From assembly GCA_905480065.1 (NCBI GenBank), contig CAJQOV010000199.1, positions 1-7,633 on the forward strand: DNA of 7,633 nucleotides. The letters are read 5' to 3'. Of this stretch, positions 7,230-7,633 are shown in pieces. The translations under genes and the position numbers were made by a program. Each line of letters opens with the position of its first letter. Positions within the stretch are counted from its first letter, which is position 1. Below the pieces are notes generated by a model, which was not told the DNA's origin, searched no databases, and saw only the letters and a program-made list of their open reading frames with translations. Source of the stretch: an uncultured Gammaproteobacteria bacterium (lineage in GTDB: Bacteria > Pseudomonadota > Gammaproteobacteria > UBA9214).

Positions 7230-7633
7230 ACGCATGCCCTCCGTGCAGGTGATGCCGCTGCTGCGGCGCCACGCCAACACCCTGTCCGGGCTGTTGCTGC
7301 TGGGTGTGCTGGCGCTCGCCGGCCTGTCTGCCATGCGCTGGTTGTCGGATCCGGTGCGCTTCCCGCTCACCGTGGTGGAGGTGAAGGGAGAATTCCGTTA
7401 CCTGCTGAAGGAAGACCTGCAGGAGGCCATGGCGTCGTTCGTCAGCGGTGGATTCTTTACCGTGAACGTGTCCGCCATCCGTGCGGCCGCGGAGCAGTTA
7501 CCGTGGGTCTACCAGGCCTCGGTCAAGCGCGTCTGGCCGGCCACGCTGCGGGTGGTAATCGTCGAGCAGCAACCGGTCGCGTACTGGGGCGAACACGGCT
7601 TCCTGAATGCGCAAGGTGACTCGTTTGTGCCGG
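7216..7633 (+). CDS. ftsQ: FtsQ, cell division protein: N-terminal 139 residues, cut by the window end
   Basis: FtsQ is a bitopic inner-membrane protein that links early and late divisome proteins by binding FtsB and FtsL. The frame is open from ATG 7216 to the last base, so the C-terminal part lies outside. Residues 1-21 form a short, partly basic cytoplasmic tail. Residues 22-43 form one membrane helix (LSGLLLLGVLALAGLSAMRWL). From about residue 49 a POTRA domain begins (FPLTVVEVKGEFRYL), with the typical EQLPWVYQASVKRVWP at 93-108 and VEQQPVAYWG at 116-125. This matches the E. coli pattern (ERLPWIKQVSVRKQWP). The gene overlaps ddlB by 14 bases, the longest overlap in the window. In E. coli, ftsA and ftsZ follow, so they are expected downstream. 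Confidence 0.94.
   Translation, partial: MPVAERMPSVQVMPLLRRHANTLSGLLLLGVLALAGLSAMRWLSDPVRFPLTVVEVKGEFRYLLKEDLQEAMASFVSGGFFTVNVSAIRAAAEQLPWVYQASVKRVWPATLRVVIVEQQPVAYWGEHGFLNAQGDSFVP

Noticed and set aside
1..7633. Promoters, terminators, mobile elements, CRISPR arrays or RNA genes
   Set aside because: Coding sequence is continuous with overlapping junctions, and I saw no convincing -35/-10 pair, hairpin with T-run, repeat array or transposase.

Overview
The window lies inside a division and cell wall (dcw) cluster. All genes are on the + strand, in the order mraY (3' end), murD, ftsW, murG, murC, murB, ddlB, ftsQ (5' end). The proteins closely resemble gammaproteobacterial versions by eye: the MraY C-terminus and the MurC, MurG, DdlB and FtsQ blocks align almost residue for residue with remembered E. 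coli proteins. The DNA is GC-rich. murB sits between murC and ddlB, which E. coli lacks but many other gammaproteobacteria have. I infer a high-GC gammaproteobacterium outside the Enterobacterales, possibly an uncultured one, and cannot name a genus.

Layout: 1-247 encodes the last part of MraY (lipid I synthesis), broken by a frameshift. 247-1617 is MurD (D-Glu ligase). 1617-2825 is FtsW (SEDS glycan polymerase of the divisome). 2822-3916 is MurG (lipid II synthesis). 3913-5356 is MurC (L-Ala ligase), broken by a frameshift. 5353-6264 is MurB (UDP-MurNAc synthesis). 6261-7229 is DdlB (D-Ala-D-Ala ligase). 7216 to the window end is the N-terminal half of FtsQ (divisome assembly). There is no intergenic space: every junction overlaps by 1 to 14 bases. 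No promoter, terminator, RNA gene, repeat array or mobile element was seen.

Together the genes make UDP-MurNAc (MurB), add the first two peptide residues (MurC, MurD), supply D-Ala-D-Ala (DdlB), convert the precursor to lipid I and lipid II at the membrane (MraY, MurG), and polymerise it at the septum (FtsW, with FtsQ in the divisome scaffold).

The unexpected part is two small lesions in essential genes. mraY has lost two bases inside its catalytic His-His-His motif (around 139-149). murC has lost two bases at the first Gly of its ATP-binding GTHGKT loop (around 4287-4289). Both shift the frame the same way, and the remaining sequence of both genes is well conserved. Sequence error is the simplest explanation, but the placement of both lesions in catalytic motifs is odd enough to check. 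I see no evidence for a novel biological system beyond this.
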